This document shows, one piece after another, positions 28,679 through 41,153 of a stretch of 64,000 nucleotides of DNA. Positions within the stretch are counted from its first letter, which is position 1. Each line of letters starts with the position of its first letter. The position numbers and the translations under genes were made by a program. Under the pieces are notes generated by a model that made no database searches, was not told the origin of the DNA, and saw only the letters and a list, made by a program, of their open reading frames with translations. Source of the DNA: Denitratimonas yunnanensis (SeqCode) (GTDB lineage: Bacteria; Pseudomonadota; Gammaproteobacteria; Xanthomonadales; Xanthomonadaceae); NCBI GenBank assembly GCA_026410415.1, contig JAPMLR010000001.1, forward strand, positions 496,001 through 560,000. Direction: 5' to 3'.

Positions 28679-29242
28679 ATGCCAACGCGCAACACGGATA
28701 TCCGCTGGGGGTGGCCCAGCATGACGCTGCACTGGGGCATTGCCCTGCTGATCCTGGCACTGCTCGGACTGGGTTTCGTCATGGGTGAACTGCCGCGCAG
28801 CCCGAAGTATTTCTGGGTCTATGACCTGCACAAGTCGCTCGGCCTGACGGTGCTGGCGCTGATGCTGATCCGGCTGGCGTGGCGACTCTACGCCGGCGCG
28901 CCGAGGCCCGAACCGGGCATGCCCGGCTGGCAGAACCTGGTGGCCGGCGCCACGCACTGGGCAGTCTACGCGCTGGCGCTGGCGATGCCGGTGTCCGGCT
29001 GGCTGTACGACTCGGCCAGTGGCCTGCGCACACTGAAATTCTTCGGGCTCGTCACCGTACCCAAGCTCAGTGCACCGGACCCGGAAATCAAGAATCTTTC
29101 GCATGCGGTGCACGAATACGGTGCATGGATCCTGATCGTGCTGATCCTGATGCATGCCAGCGCGGCGCTCTACCATCATTTCATCCAACGTGACCGCACC
29201 CTGTTGCGAATGCTGCCGGCCTCGTTCGAAAAATCCCGCTGA
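28679..29242 (+). CDS. Cytochrome b561 family protein
   Basis: A 187-residue membrane protein with four predicted helices and conserved histidines (near MTLHWGIALLIL, YDLHKSLGLTVLALMLIRLAWRLY, THWAVYALALAMPVSGWLY, VHEYGAWILIVLILMHASAALYHHF) that would ligate two b-haems. Bacterial b561 proteins pass electrons from the quinone pool, often with YceI-type partners. An AGAAAGGAG site precedes ATG 28679. It lies 14 bases before the YceI gene, which fits a common pairing. Confidence 0.92.
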   Translation: MPTRNTDIRWGWPSMTLHWGIALLILALLGLGFVMGELPRSPKYFWVYDLHKSLGLTVLALMLIRLAWRLYAGAPRPEPGMPGWQNLVAGATHWAVYALALAMPVSGWLYDSASGLRTLKFFGLVTVPKLSAPDPEIKNLSHAVHEYGAWILIVLILMHASAALYHHFIQRDRTLLRMLPASFEKSR

Positions 29243-29256
29243 AAAGGATGCTTGCC

Positions 29257-29811
29257 ATGAATCTCCGTCCCCTGATGCTCGCCACTGCCCTCGGCCTCGG
29301 CCTTTCCGCCCACGCTGCCGACTGGCAGGCCGATGCCTCGGCCTCCACGCTGAATTTCAGCGCCACTGCTGAAGGCCAGGCTTTCACCGGCACGTTCAAG
29401 GAATTCTCACCGGCCATCCGTTTCGATCCTGCCGATCTCTCCTCCGCCCGTTTCGAAGTGAAGATCGCGCTCGCCAGCGCCGACAGCGAAAACGCCGAGC
29501 GTGACGAGACTCTGCAAGGCAGCGACTTCTTCGCCACCCGGACGTTTCCGCAAGCCTCATACACCGCCACCACGTTCCGCGATCTGGGCAATGGCAAATT
29601 CACCGCCGATGGCACACTGACGTTGCGCGGCGTGGAGAAGCCGGTGACGTTGGAGTTCTCGTGGACGCAGGACGGCAACCACGCCACGCTCGACGGCAGG
29701 ACTACGCTGAACCGGCTGGATTTCGACGTCGGCGGTGGCGACTGGGCCGATGCCTCGACCATCGCACACGAGGTCAGCGTCACTACCACGTTGAAGCTCA
29801 GCGCGGAGTAA
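29257..29811 (+). CDS. YceI family periplasmic protein
   Basis: A 184-residue lipocalin-like beta-barrel protein with a signal peptide ending at HAADW. The YceI pattern is clear (STLNFSATAEGQAFTGTFKE, LQGSDFFATRTFPQASYTA, TLTLRGVEKPVTLEFSW, RLDFDVGGGDWADASTI). Such proteins bind polyprenyl or other hydrophobic ligands. ATG 29257 is preferred to 29248 because the AAAAGGA site then has normal spacing. It is cotranscribed with b561 and the DUF697-type GTPase seven bases downstream. Confidence 0.93.
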   Translation: MNLRPLMLATALGLGLSAHAADWQADASASTLNFSATAEGQAFTGTFKEFSPAIRFDPADLSSARFEVKIALASADSENAERDETLQGSDFFATRTFPQASYTATTFRDLGNGKFTADGTLTLRGVEKPVTLEFSWTQDGNHATLDGRTTLNRLDFDVGGGDWADASTIAHEVSVTTTLKLSAE

Positions 29812-29818
29812 CACCCCC

Positions 29819-31159
29819 GTGAGTCTGCGCGAACACTGGCGGCGCTTCCGCCATCGCGGCACCGGAACCCAGCCGGTGCCGCACGACGGCGACGCGCACC
29901 TGCTGCGTGCCGCCGACAGCCTGCGTGCGCTGCTCGACGACCCTTCCATCCCGGCACAGGTCCGGGCCAGCCTCGCCGCCGACTATGGCCGCATCGAGAT
30001 CATGCTCGACAAACTCGAACACGGCCACGTCCACATCGCCGTGTTCGGACGCGTCAGCGTGGGCAAGTCGGCGCTGCTCAATGCCCTGCTCGGGGAGCCG
30101 GCATTCGATGTCGGCGTGCTGCACGGCACCACCACCACGGCGGGACACCGCGCCTGGCAGGAAGTTCTGGCGCAGGGCGTACACCTGATCGATACCCCCG
30201 GCATCAACGAACTTTCCGGCGAGGAACGCGAAGCCCTGGCGTTCGACGTGGCCGGACGCAGCGATCTGGTGATCTTCGTCGTCGATGGCGACATGACCTC
30301 GGTCGAGGTGGATGCGCTGCATCTTCTCGCCCGCACCCAGCGCCCGCTGCTGCTGGTGCTGAACAAGGCCGACCGCTACACCGCCGCGCAGCGCGAGTCG
30401 TTGCTGGTGCGGTTGCGCGAACACGCGCGTGGCATCGTGGCACCGGAAAATGTGGTGACGGCGATGGCCCAGCCGGTGGCGCAGCGTGTGCTGAAGGTGC
30501 TGCCGGATGGGCGCGAAGTGGAAGAAGAACGCCCGCGCGATACCGATGTATCCGAACTGCGCGGGCGCATCCTGACGATCCTTGAAACCGAGGGCAAGAC
30601 GCTGGCCGCGCTCAACGCGGCGCTGTTCGCGGGCAGGCTTTCCGACGAAATCGGCGGCAGGCTGACCCGCATCCGGCAAGACCTGGCCGCCCGCACGATC
30701 CGCATGTACTGCCTGGCCAAAGGCGTCGCAGTGGCGCTGAATCCGGTCCCTGTTGCCGACCTGCTCGCCGCCGCCACGCTCGACGTCGCCTTGGTCATGC
30801 ACCTTTCGCGCATCTACGGCCTGCCGTTGACGCGGGTGGAGGCGGGCAAACTGCTTGGCACCATCGTCGCGCAGCTCGCCGCGCTGATGGGTGCGATCTG
30901 GGGCATACATCTGGTGGCGTCGGCGCTGAAAGTGGCCAGCGTCGGGCTTTCCACCGCGCTCACCGCTGCCGCACAGGGCGCGCTGGCGTGGTACGCGACG
31001 GTACTGGTGGGGCGCGCCGCCGAGAAATATCTGGCCCAGGGCAAGAGCTGGGGCGAACGCGGCCCCAAGCGCGTGGTGACGGAGATCGTCCAGAGTCTGG
31101 ACCGCGATTCCATCCTGCGCGAGGCGCGCGAGGAAATCCTCGCTCGACTGAAGGGTTGA
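29819..31159 (+). CDS. DUF697-type GTPase, second copy
   Basis: A 446-residue GTPase with an N-terminal helical segment, a G domain (P-loop GRVSVGKSALLNALLG, DTPGINE, NKAD), a linker, and a hydrophobic C-terminal region (AVALNPVPVADLLAAATLDVALVM, LGTIVAQLAALMGAIWG) matching DUF697. This suggests a membrane-associated dynamin- or Era-like role. A GTG start at 29819 follows the YceI stop by seven bases. The partial protein at the beginning of the window has the same architecture, so this chromosome has at least two copies. Function unknown. Confidence 0.85.
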   Translation: MSLREHWRRFRHRGTGTQPVPHDGDAHLLRAADSLRALLDDPSIPAQVRASLAADYGRIEIMLDKLEHGHVHIAVFGRVSVGKSALLNALLGEPAFDVGVLHGTTTTAGHRAWQEVLAQGVHLIDTPGINELSGEEREALAFDVAGRSDLVIFVVDGDMTSVEVDALHLLARTQRPLLLVLNKADRYTAAQRESLLVRLREHARGIVAPENVVTAMAQPVAQRVLKVLPDGREVEEERPRDTDVSELRGRILTILETEGKTLAALNAALFAGRLSDEIGGRLTRIRQDLAARTIRMYCLAKGVAVALNPVPVADLLAAATLDVALVMHLSRIYGLPLTRVEAGKLLGTIVAQLAALMGAIWGIHLVASALKVASVGLSTALTAAAQGALAWYATVLVGRAAEKYLAQGKSWGERGPKRVVTEIVQSLDRDSILREAREEILARLKG

Positions 31160-31305
31160 AGCGCTCCGTCGCCGCGCGGAGCGCGATGTGTCGGCGACAT
31201 CGTCGATCCCACCTGCACTTCGGCGAGCCGACGCCTTGCTCCCGGTGAACGACGGCACTGGTGTCAGCCTTTCCTCCGCGCGAGCATGACCCCATGTCCT
31301 GCGCC

Positions 31306-35778
<4,473 letters not shown>

Positions 35779-35831
35779 TGGCCTGCGCGGTGCCGTGTGC
35801 AGCGCTGCCATCAGTCCGTGGACCAAAAAAA

Positions 35832-35859
35832 AAAGCAGGTGCTTTTTGGCACCTGCTTT
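35832..35859 (-). terminator. Intrinsic terminator for tRNA-Gly
   Basis: An 11-bp stem (AAAGCAGGTGC with GCACCTGCTTT) and a six-base loop, followed on the minus strand by ten T residues. It is just downstream of tRNA-Gly transcription. On the plus strand it may also help end the lhr transcript, though the T-run there is short. Confidence 0.93.
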
Positions 35860-35866
35860 CAGAATC

Positions 35867-35942
<76 letters not shown>

Positions 35943-35953
35943 GTGGTCTGGCT

Positions 35954-35981
35954 ATTTTAGAACAACTCGATCCGATGTCAA
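35954..35981 (-). promoter_or_regulatory. Sigma-70 promoter for tRNA-Gly
   Basis: On the minus strand, TTGACA (35976-35981) and TAAAAT (35954-35959) are separated by 16 bases, close to consensus. The -10 box ends 11 bases before the mature tRNA, so the tRNA has its own strong promoter in addition to any read-through from pgsA. Confidence 0.85.
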
Positions 35982-36026
35982 CACCTTCCTGCTTCGGCAA
36001 TTGGGATGTTTGATCGTCCCACCCGA

Positions 36027-36048
36027 GGTGATCCACCCCGGGATCACC
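36027..36048. repeat. 8-bp stem inverted repeat after pgsA
   Basis: GGTGATCC and GGATCACC pair across a six-base loop, 18 bases beyond the pgsA stop and upstream of the tRNA promoter. There is no T-run, so if it affects transcription it is more likely an RNA-stabilising or Rho-related hairpin than a classic terminator. Confidence 0.4.
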
Positions 36049-36065
36049 CGTGTTGGAAAGCCGCG

Positions 36066-36659
36066 CTACTCCCGACCGTCCCCCTTCATCGCGGGCCAGG
36101 CGGCACGCAGGTACTGGAAGCCGGACCACAACGTCAGAATCGCCGCCGCAGCGAGCAGCCAATCGCCCAGGTGGAAAATCGGCTCTCCCAACCAGGGCGT
36201 CGTGCGATGAGGCTTTTCCGGTGTCACCGAGTAGAGCAGGCAAAGCAAGGCGATCATTTGCACGACGGTCTTGAACTTGCCGATCCAGGCCACCTTGACG
36301 CGCGCGCGCTGGCCGATCTCGGCCATCCATTCGCGCAGTGCCGAAACCGCGATTTCCCGTCCGACGATGACCGAGGCCCAGAACGCCATCCAGGGCGTCG
36401 GGTGTCCCTGCACGATCAGGAACAGCGCCACGGCCACCATGAGCTTGTCGGCCACCGGATCGAGGAAGGCTCCGAACGCCGAATACATGCGGTAACGGCG
36501 TGCGATCCAGCCATCGAGCCAGTCGGTGAGCGCACCAAGCGCGAACACGAAGGCAGAGGCAAAGTTGGTCCACGGATAAGGCAGGTAGAACACCAGAACC
36601 AGCACCGGAATCAGCGCGATGCGGAACAGCGTCAGGATGGTGGGAATGGTGAGCTTCAC
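36066..36659 (-). CDS. pgsA: CDP-diacylglycerol-glycerol-3-phosphate 3-phosphatidyltransferase
   Basis: An inner-membrane enzyme of about 197 residues with several transmembrane helices that makes phosphatidylglycerol phosphate, the first step to PG and cardiolipin. The CDP-alcohol motif is visible as DWLDGWIARRYRMYSAFGAF followed by LDPVADK. Its ATG overlaps the uvrC stop by four bases, so the two are coupled; the uvrC-pgsA-glycine tRNA order is conserved in gammaproteobacteria. Confidence 0.96.
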   Translation of the reverse strand: MKLTIPTILTLFRIALIPVLVLVFYLPYPWTNFASAFVFALGALTDWLDGWIARRYRMYSAFGAFLDPVADKLMVAVALFLIVQGHPTPWMAFWASVIVGREIAVSALREWMAEIGQRARVKVAWIGKFKTVVQMIALLCLLYSVTPEKPHRTTPWLGEPIFHLGDWLLAAAAILTLWSGFQYLRAAWPAMKGDGRE

Positions 36660-38497
36660 TTCGAATCCGTTTCTTCGACACCGTGCAACGCTGCCCAGAT
36701 GCGTTGCGCAAGCACCATGTTGATGCCCTCGACACGGGCGATTTCCTCGGCACCCGCGCGCTTGAGCTCGGCCAGGCCACCGAAATGACGCAGAAGCATA
36801 GCGCGTCGACGTGCACCGATGCCCGGGATGTCCTCCAGCCGACTGTGTTCTCTGGCCTTGGCGCGCCGGCCCCGATGCCCGGTAATGGCGAAGCGGTGAG
36901 CCTCGTCGCGCACGTGCGCGATCAGGTGCAGTGCCGGCGAGTCCTTGCCCGGATGCAACTCGCGGCCATCGGGCAACACCAGCGTTTCATCACCCGCTCG
37001 CCGCGCCGCGCCCTTGGCCACGCCGACCAGCGCGATGCCCTGGATTTCCAGTTCGTCGAGAACGGAAAGCGCTTGCGCCAGCTGGCCCTTGCCGCCATCG
37101 ATCAACAGCACGTCAGGCACCACGCCCTCATCCCGCGCACGCTTGAACCGGCGCATCAGCGCCTGTCCCATCGCAGCGTAGTCGTCGCCGGGCGTGATGC
37201 CCGTGATGTTGAAGCGGCGATACTGGCCACGCACCGGACCATCCGCGTCGAACACCACGCACGAGGCCACGGTGGCCTCGCCCATGGTGTGGCTGATGTC
37301 GAAACATTCGATGCGTTGCGGCAGTCTTTCGAGTTCAAGCAATTCCCGCAAGGCTGACAGACGGGCGCGTTGCGTCGCTTCACTTCCGACCCGCGCAGCC
37401 AGCGCGATGCGGGCATTCTGCAGCGCCAGCTCCAGATAGCGCGCCCGCCCGGCACGGACCGTCGATTTCAATCGCAGCTTCGCGCCGAGACGTTCGCTCA
37501 ACACCTGTTCGAGCAGGTCCTGATCGACGATCGCATGACTCAGCACGATCTCGCGCGGTGGCCGCTTGTCGAAATAATACTGACCGACGAACGCGCCCAG
37601 CACTTCGCCCGGATCGTCTGCACCATTGGTACGCGGGAAGAAGTTTCTCGTACCCAGGTTCATGCCATTGCGGAAACACAGGAGCACGATGCAAGCGATG
37701 CCCTGCTCGACATCACAAGCGAGCACGTCCAGGTCCAGGCGCTCGCCGTCCACGTACTGGCGTGCCTGCATCTTGCGCAGATTGGCGATCTGGTCGCGCA
37801 GCCGGGCGGCACGCTCGAACTCCAGCGCTGCCGAGGCCTGTTCCATCGCCTCGCCGAGTTCCTTCACCAGGGCATCGTTGTTGCCGTCCAGAAACAATTC
37901 GGTGCGGTGCACGCTGGCGCGGTACTCCTCCGCTGCGATGTAGCCGACGCAGGGCGCGCTGCAACGCTCGATCTGGTATTGCAGGCATGGTCGGCTCCGA
38001 TTGCGGAACACGCCGTCCTCGCAGGAGCGCAGGCGGAAAAGCTTGTGGATGGTGTTGAGCGTTTCCCGCACCGACAGTGCGCTCGGATACGGTCCGAAGA
38101 AGCGCCCGCCGATCGTGCGCGCACCCCGATAGAACGCGATGCGCGGGGTGTCGTCCTGCGTGCTCAGGTGGATGTAGGGATAGCTCTTGTCGTCGAGAAG
38201 ACGCACGTTGTAGCGCGGCTTGAGCGACTTGATGAGCTGGTTTTCCAGCAGCAGCGCTTCACCCTCGGTACGGGTGACGGTGACCTCCATCCGAGCCACC
38301 TGGGCCAGCATCGCCTGCAGCCTCGGAGTGCGGTCGGCCGTGACGAAGTAGCTGGCAACACGCTTTTTCAGCGACGCGGCCTTGCCCACGTACAGCACGC
38401 TGTCGTCCGAGGCGTACATCCGGTATACGCCCGGGGCGGTGGTCAATTCGCGCGCGAAGCGCTTGCCGTCGAAGACGGGGGAACCGGCATTGTGCAT
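36656..38497 (-). CDS. uvrC: Excinuclease ABC subunit C
   Basis: The nuclease subunit of nucleotide excision repair, 613 residues. Domains in order are the GIY-YIG nuclease (GVYRMYASDDSVLYVGKAAS) near residues 20-100, a UVR motif (EQASAALEFERAARLRDQI) that meets UvrB, the C-terminal RNase H-like nuclease (ECFDISHTMGEATVASCVVF), and tandem helix-hairpin-helix segments (LEDIPGIGARRRAMLLRHFG). Cysteines near CEDGVF and CSAPCVGYI fit a metal site in the N-terminal half. I start at ATG 38497; the open frame extends upstream into the NHL gene. Confidence 0.97.
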   Translation of the reverse strand: MHNAGSPVFDGKRFARELTTAPGVYRMYASDDSVLYVGKAASLKKRVASYFVTADRTPRLQAMLAQVARMEVTVTRTEGEALLLENQLIKSLKPRYNVRLLDDKSYPYIHLSTQDDTPRIAFYRGARTIGGRFFGPYPSALSVRETLNTIHKLFRLRSCEDGVFRNRSRPCLQYQIERCSAPCVGYIAAEEYRASVHRTELFLDGNNDALVKELGEAMEQASAALEFERAARLRDQIANLRKMQARQYVDGERLDLDVLACDVEQGIACIVLLCFRNGMNLGTRNFFPRTNGADDPGEVLGAFVGQYYFDKRPPREIVLSHAIVDQDLLEQVLSERLGAKLRLKSTVRAGRARYLELALQNARIALAARVGSEATQRARLSALRELLELERLPQRIECFDISHTMGEATVASCVVFDADGPVRGQYRRFNITGITPGDDYAAMGQALMRRFKRARDEGVVPDVLLIDGGKGQLAQALSVLDELEIQGIALVGVAKGAARRAGDETLVLPDGRELHPGKDSPALHLIAHVRDEAHRFAITGHRGRRAKAREHSRLEDIPGIGARRRAMLLRHFGGLAELKRAGAEEIARVEGINMVLAQRIWAALHGVEETDSK

Positions 38498-38505
38498 GTC
38501 GCCAC

Positions 38506-39933
38506 TCACGGCGTCATTGGCAGCACTTCCAGCCGACCGCTGGCGATGTCCATGCAAAGCACTTCGTGCGCATCGGTATTGGCGATCCACAAGCGGGCAC
38601 CATCGCTGACGATCGCCGTCGGACCACGAAGTCGGTGGGCCAGCGGGAAACGCACCAACCCTCCCCCCTCCAGATGCCACGCACCGATCGCATCGTTGTA
38701 GCTGTCGGCAATCCACAGCATCGGCGCAATCGGATCGACGGCGACACCGAGCGGATATTGCAGGCGCGCCGATTCGCGATCGCCCTCCTCGTTGCCGAAG
38801 TCGAACAGGCCATGCCCTATCAGCGTATGCACCGCACCGCTTGCGGTATCGACGCAGCGCAACGCCGACGCCTGACTGTCGCAGACATAAAGCGTACTTT
38901 GCGCCAGCGCGAGTCCGGCAGGCTGCGCGAATGCGGCCAATGCGCCAATACCGTCGGTGAGGACCATGCGGCCGGAACCAGCGAGCGGTCGAAACGCAAA
39001 GCTCGTCAGATCCAGCTCCCAGATCTGATTGCTGGCCGCCAGCGACACATGGAGTCGATCCGAGCCGGCGGCCACCCCCCAGGGCTGATCGAGCAATACG
39101 CCAGCCCCACGCACATCGGGCACCGCATGCGGCACGCCGTTGCGTCCTTGTCCGACCAGCGTGTCGACCTCGCCGGTGGCAAGGCGGATACGGCGGATTG
39201 CATGGTTGCCCGTGTCAGCGACATAGAGCACGTCCTTGAACACTGCCAACCCGCAGGGGGAATGGAATCCGGCTTGTATGCCCAGACCATCGGCAAATCC
39301 TGCCGTGCCAGAACCGAACACGCGCAGCATGCGGCCAGCGTGATCGCACTCCAGAACACGATGATGACCGGCATCGCTGACGAAGAGTCGCTGCGGCGTC
39401 AACGCCAGGGCACGCGGGAAAGCCACGTCGGCAAGGGGCTCGGGGCGCGAAACCGGCTGGGCGTTCTCGTACACCCGCAAGCCACGCTCGCCGGCCTCAT
39501 GCAGCAGTTGCACGATGCGTTCTTCCAGCATGTCGCGCTGCTGGTCGCCGGCGATGATCTCCACCAGCCGTCCTTGTGCATCCAGCAACGCGACCGCAGG
39601 CCAACCGCGCAGGCCGTAATGCTGCCAAGCGACTGCATCGGCATCATTGGCGACCGGAAAACGCACACCCAGCCGATTCACCGCCCGTGCCACCCGGGCC
39701 GAATCGCGCTGGGCATCGAACTTGGGCGTGTGCATGCCGATGACGCTCAGGCCATCGGCATAACGCGCCTGCAGATACGCCATGTCCGACAGCATGTTGG
39801 CGCACGTGGCCGAGCCGGCATGCCAGAACGCCAGCGCCGTCACCCGCCCACGCAACGCGGCCAGGCGCTGCGGGCTGCAATTGACCCAGTCGAGCGATGA
39901 CGGCAGATCGGGAGCCAGCAGGTAATCGGTCAT
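38506..39933 (-). CDS. NHL-repeat protein with N-terminal thioredoxin-like domain (NHLRC2-like)
   Basis: A 475-residue protein. Residues 1-150 form a thioredoxin-like fold (ALRGRVTALAFWHAGSATC, VIGMHTPKFDAQRD, GLRGWPAVALLDAQGRLV). Residues 170-475 carry repeated NHL beta-propeller blades (ALALTPQRLFVSDAGHHRVL, GLAVFKDVLYVADTGNHAIRRI, GVAVDPIAPMLWIADSYNDAI). The redox site of related proteins usually has several cysteines (WTYCCINC type); here only Cys44 remains in that segment. No signal peptide is evident. It lies eight bases upstream of uvrC and 39 bases downstream of the phosphatase gene. Function unknown. Confidence 0.82.
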   Translation of the reverse strand: MTDYLLAPDLPSSLDWVNCSPQRLAALRGRVTALAFWHAGSATCANMLSDMAYLQARYADGLSVIGMHTPKFDAQRDSARVARAVNRLGVRFPVANDADAVAWQHYGLRGWPAVALLDAQGRLVEIIAGDQQRDMLEERIVQLLHEAGERGLRVYENAQPVSRPEPLADVAFPRALALTPQRLFVSDAGHHRVLECDHAGRMLRVFGSGTAGFADGLGIQAGFHSPCGLAVFKDVLYVADTGNHAIRRIRLATGEVDTLVGQGRNGVPHAVPDVRGAGVLLDQPWGVAAGSDRLHVSLAASNQIWELDLTSFAFRPLAGSGRMVLTDGIGALAAFAQPAGLALAQSTLYVCDSQASALRCVDTASGAVHTLIGHGLFDFGNEEGDRESARLQYPLGVAVDPIAPMLWIADSYNDAIGAWHLEGGGLVRFPLAHRLRGPTAIVSDGARLWIANTDAHEVLCMDIASGRLEVLPMTP

Positions 39934-39972
39934 CAGCGGCGGGAGGAAGTCGGATGGGACATGGTCACCGCA

Positions 39973-40443
39973 TTATGCCTTCGCCTGCACGCGCCGGAGC
40001 AAACTCGGCATGGCGTTTCGCAGCAAGTGCGCTGTGCGGCGGAAATCCTCCATCTCGCCATAGTACGGATCAGGCACCTCGACCTCCTCCGTGCTTCCAC
40101 ACCACGGCAGCAACATGGCCAGCTCCGCATGCGCCCGAGACGGTCGACGACGCTCCATCAACTGCAAGTTGGCGCGATCAGCCACCAGGATCAGGTCGAA
40201 CCGGAGGAAATCCTCGTCCGTCACCTGACGCGCGCGCAGATCGTCGATATCGCAACCGAACTCCTGCGCCACCGCCCGGGCGCGTGGATCAGGCGGCCTG
40301 CCGATGTGGTAGTCGTGCGTGCCTGCCGAATCCAGCCGGAGCGATGCCCCGGCCTTGTGCGAAGCGGTCCGCGCAAACCCTTCGGCAAGCGGCGATCGAC
40401 AGATGTTGCCCATACATACCATGAGGATGGCGCGTACCTTCAT
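39973..40443 (-). CDS. Low molecular weight protein-tyrosine phosphatase
   Basis: A 156-residue cysteine phosphatase. The CX5R catalytic loop is VCMGNICRSPLAEG near the start, and the general-acid loop is PDPYYG near the end (VEVPDPYYGEMEDF). ATG 40443 gives the canonical N-terminus; a GTG five codons upstream is also in frame. Family members act on tyrosine kinases of exopolysaccharide synthesis or on small molecules. No such kinase is adjacent. Confidence 0.93.
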   Translation of the reverse strand: MKVRAILMVCMGNICRSPLAEGFARTASHKAGASLRLDSAGTHDYHIGRPPDPRARAVAQEFGCDIDDLRARQVTDEDFLRFDLILVADRANLQLMERRRPSRAHAELAMLLPWCGSTEEVEVPDPYYGEMEDFRRTAHLLRNAMPSLLRRVQAKA

Positions 40444-40481
40444 GGCGTCAGTGGACACCTGGAAAGACGAGGCTGCATGAA

Positions 40482-41153
40482 TCAGCTTGCTGGCGTGTTC
40501 GCATCGGCCGCTTGATCCTCGTTGATGCTGGATACCCCTTCTTCGGCATTGTCTTCATCAAGACGCTTTCCCGCACGATGCGGAGGTATCAACGGCGTTG
40601 CCATGGGAACGTTGCTTCGCACCTTGCCCATGCCGGCGCGGATGCCGCCTCCTGCCAGTTCCAGCTCGTATCGTTCCGAATCCAGGCGACGCACCTCCCG
40701 TGCCACGAGAGCCGCTTCCTCCACCTCCACACCCAACTCGCGCAATGCCGCCTCGCCGAAGGCAATGGCCGAGTGGAAGGTCTCGCGAACCTGTACGTCA
40801 ACACCCTGCTTCACCAGGTTCAGGGCGTGCTCGCGATCAAAGGCACGAACAAGGAGTTTGGCCTGGGGAAAGGCTTCGCGTACCAAGGCGACGATCTGGT
40901 CCGCAGCGTCTTTCTTGTCCACGCAAACCGCGATGGCACGGGCAGTTTCCGCACCAGAGGCACGCAGGACATCCATCCGGGTGCCATCACCGAAGTAGAC
41001 CCGGAAACCAAATTCGCTGGCGCTGCGGATCATGTCCACGTCATTGTCTATGATCGTGACGGACACATCGCGCGCGAGCAATGCCTGCGAAGCCACCTGC
41101 CCGAATCGCCCGAATCCGATCACCAGCACCGTTCCGGTCAATCCATCGGGCAC
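40482..41153 (-). CDS. CPA2 antiporter, C-terminal TrkA-N/RCK half (3' part of split gene)
   Basis: A 223-residue reading frame with the NAD-binding TrkA-N/RCK fold (GTVLVIGFGRFGQVASQALLA, VYFGDGTRMDVLRASG, AIAVCVDKKDAADQIVALV) and an acidic tail. In intact relatives this follows the antiporter membrane domain directly. Here it is in a different frame because of one extra base in a run of G (plus-strand CCC at 41165-41167); restoring it would read MEGIAVPDGLTG across the join. It may be translated from the GTG at 41153 if the shift is real. Confidence 0.85.
   Translation of the reverse strand: MPDGLTGTVLVIGFGRFGQVASQALLARDVSVTIIDNDVDMIRSASEFGFRVYFGDGTRMDVLRASGAETARAIAVCVDKKDAADQIVALVREAFPQAKLLVRAFDREHALNLVKQGVDVQVRETFHSAIAFGEAALRELGVEVEEAALVAREVRRLDSERYELELAGGGIRAGMGKVRSNVPMATPLIPPHRAGKRLDEDNAEEGVSSINEDQAADANTPAS

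Noticed and set aside
35954-36065. Possible small RNA between pgsA and tRNA-Gly
   Set aside because: The stretch holds the tRNA promoter and one hairpin with no T-run; nothing supports a separate RNA.
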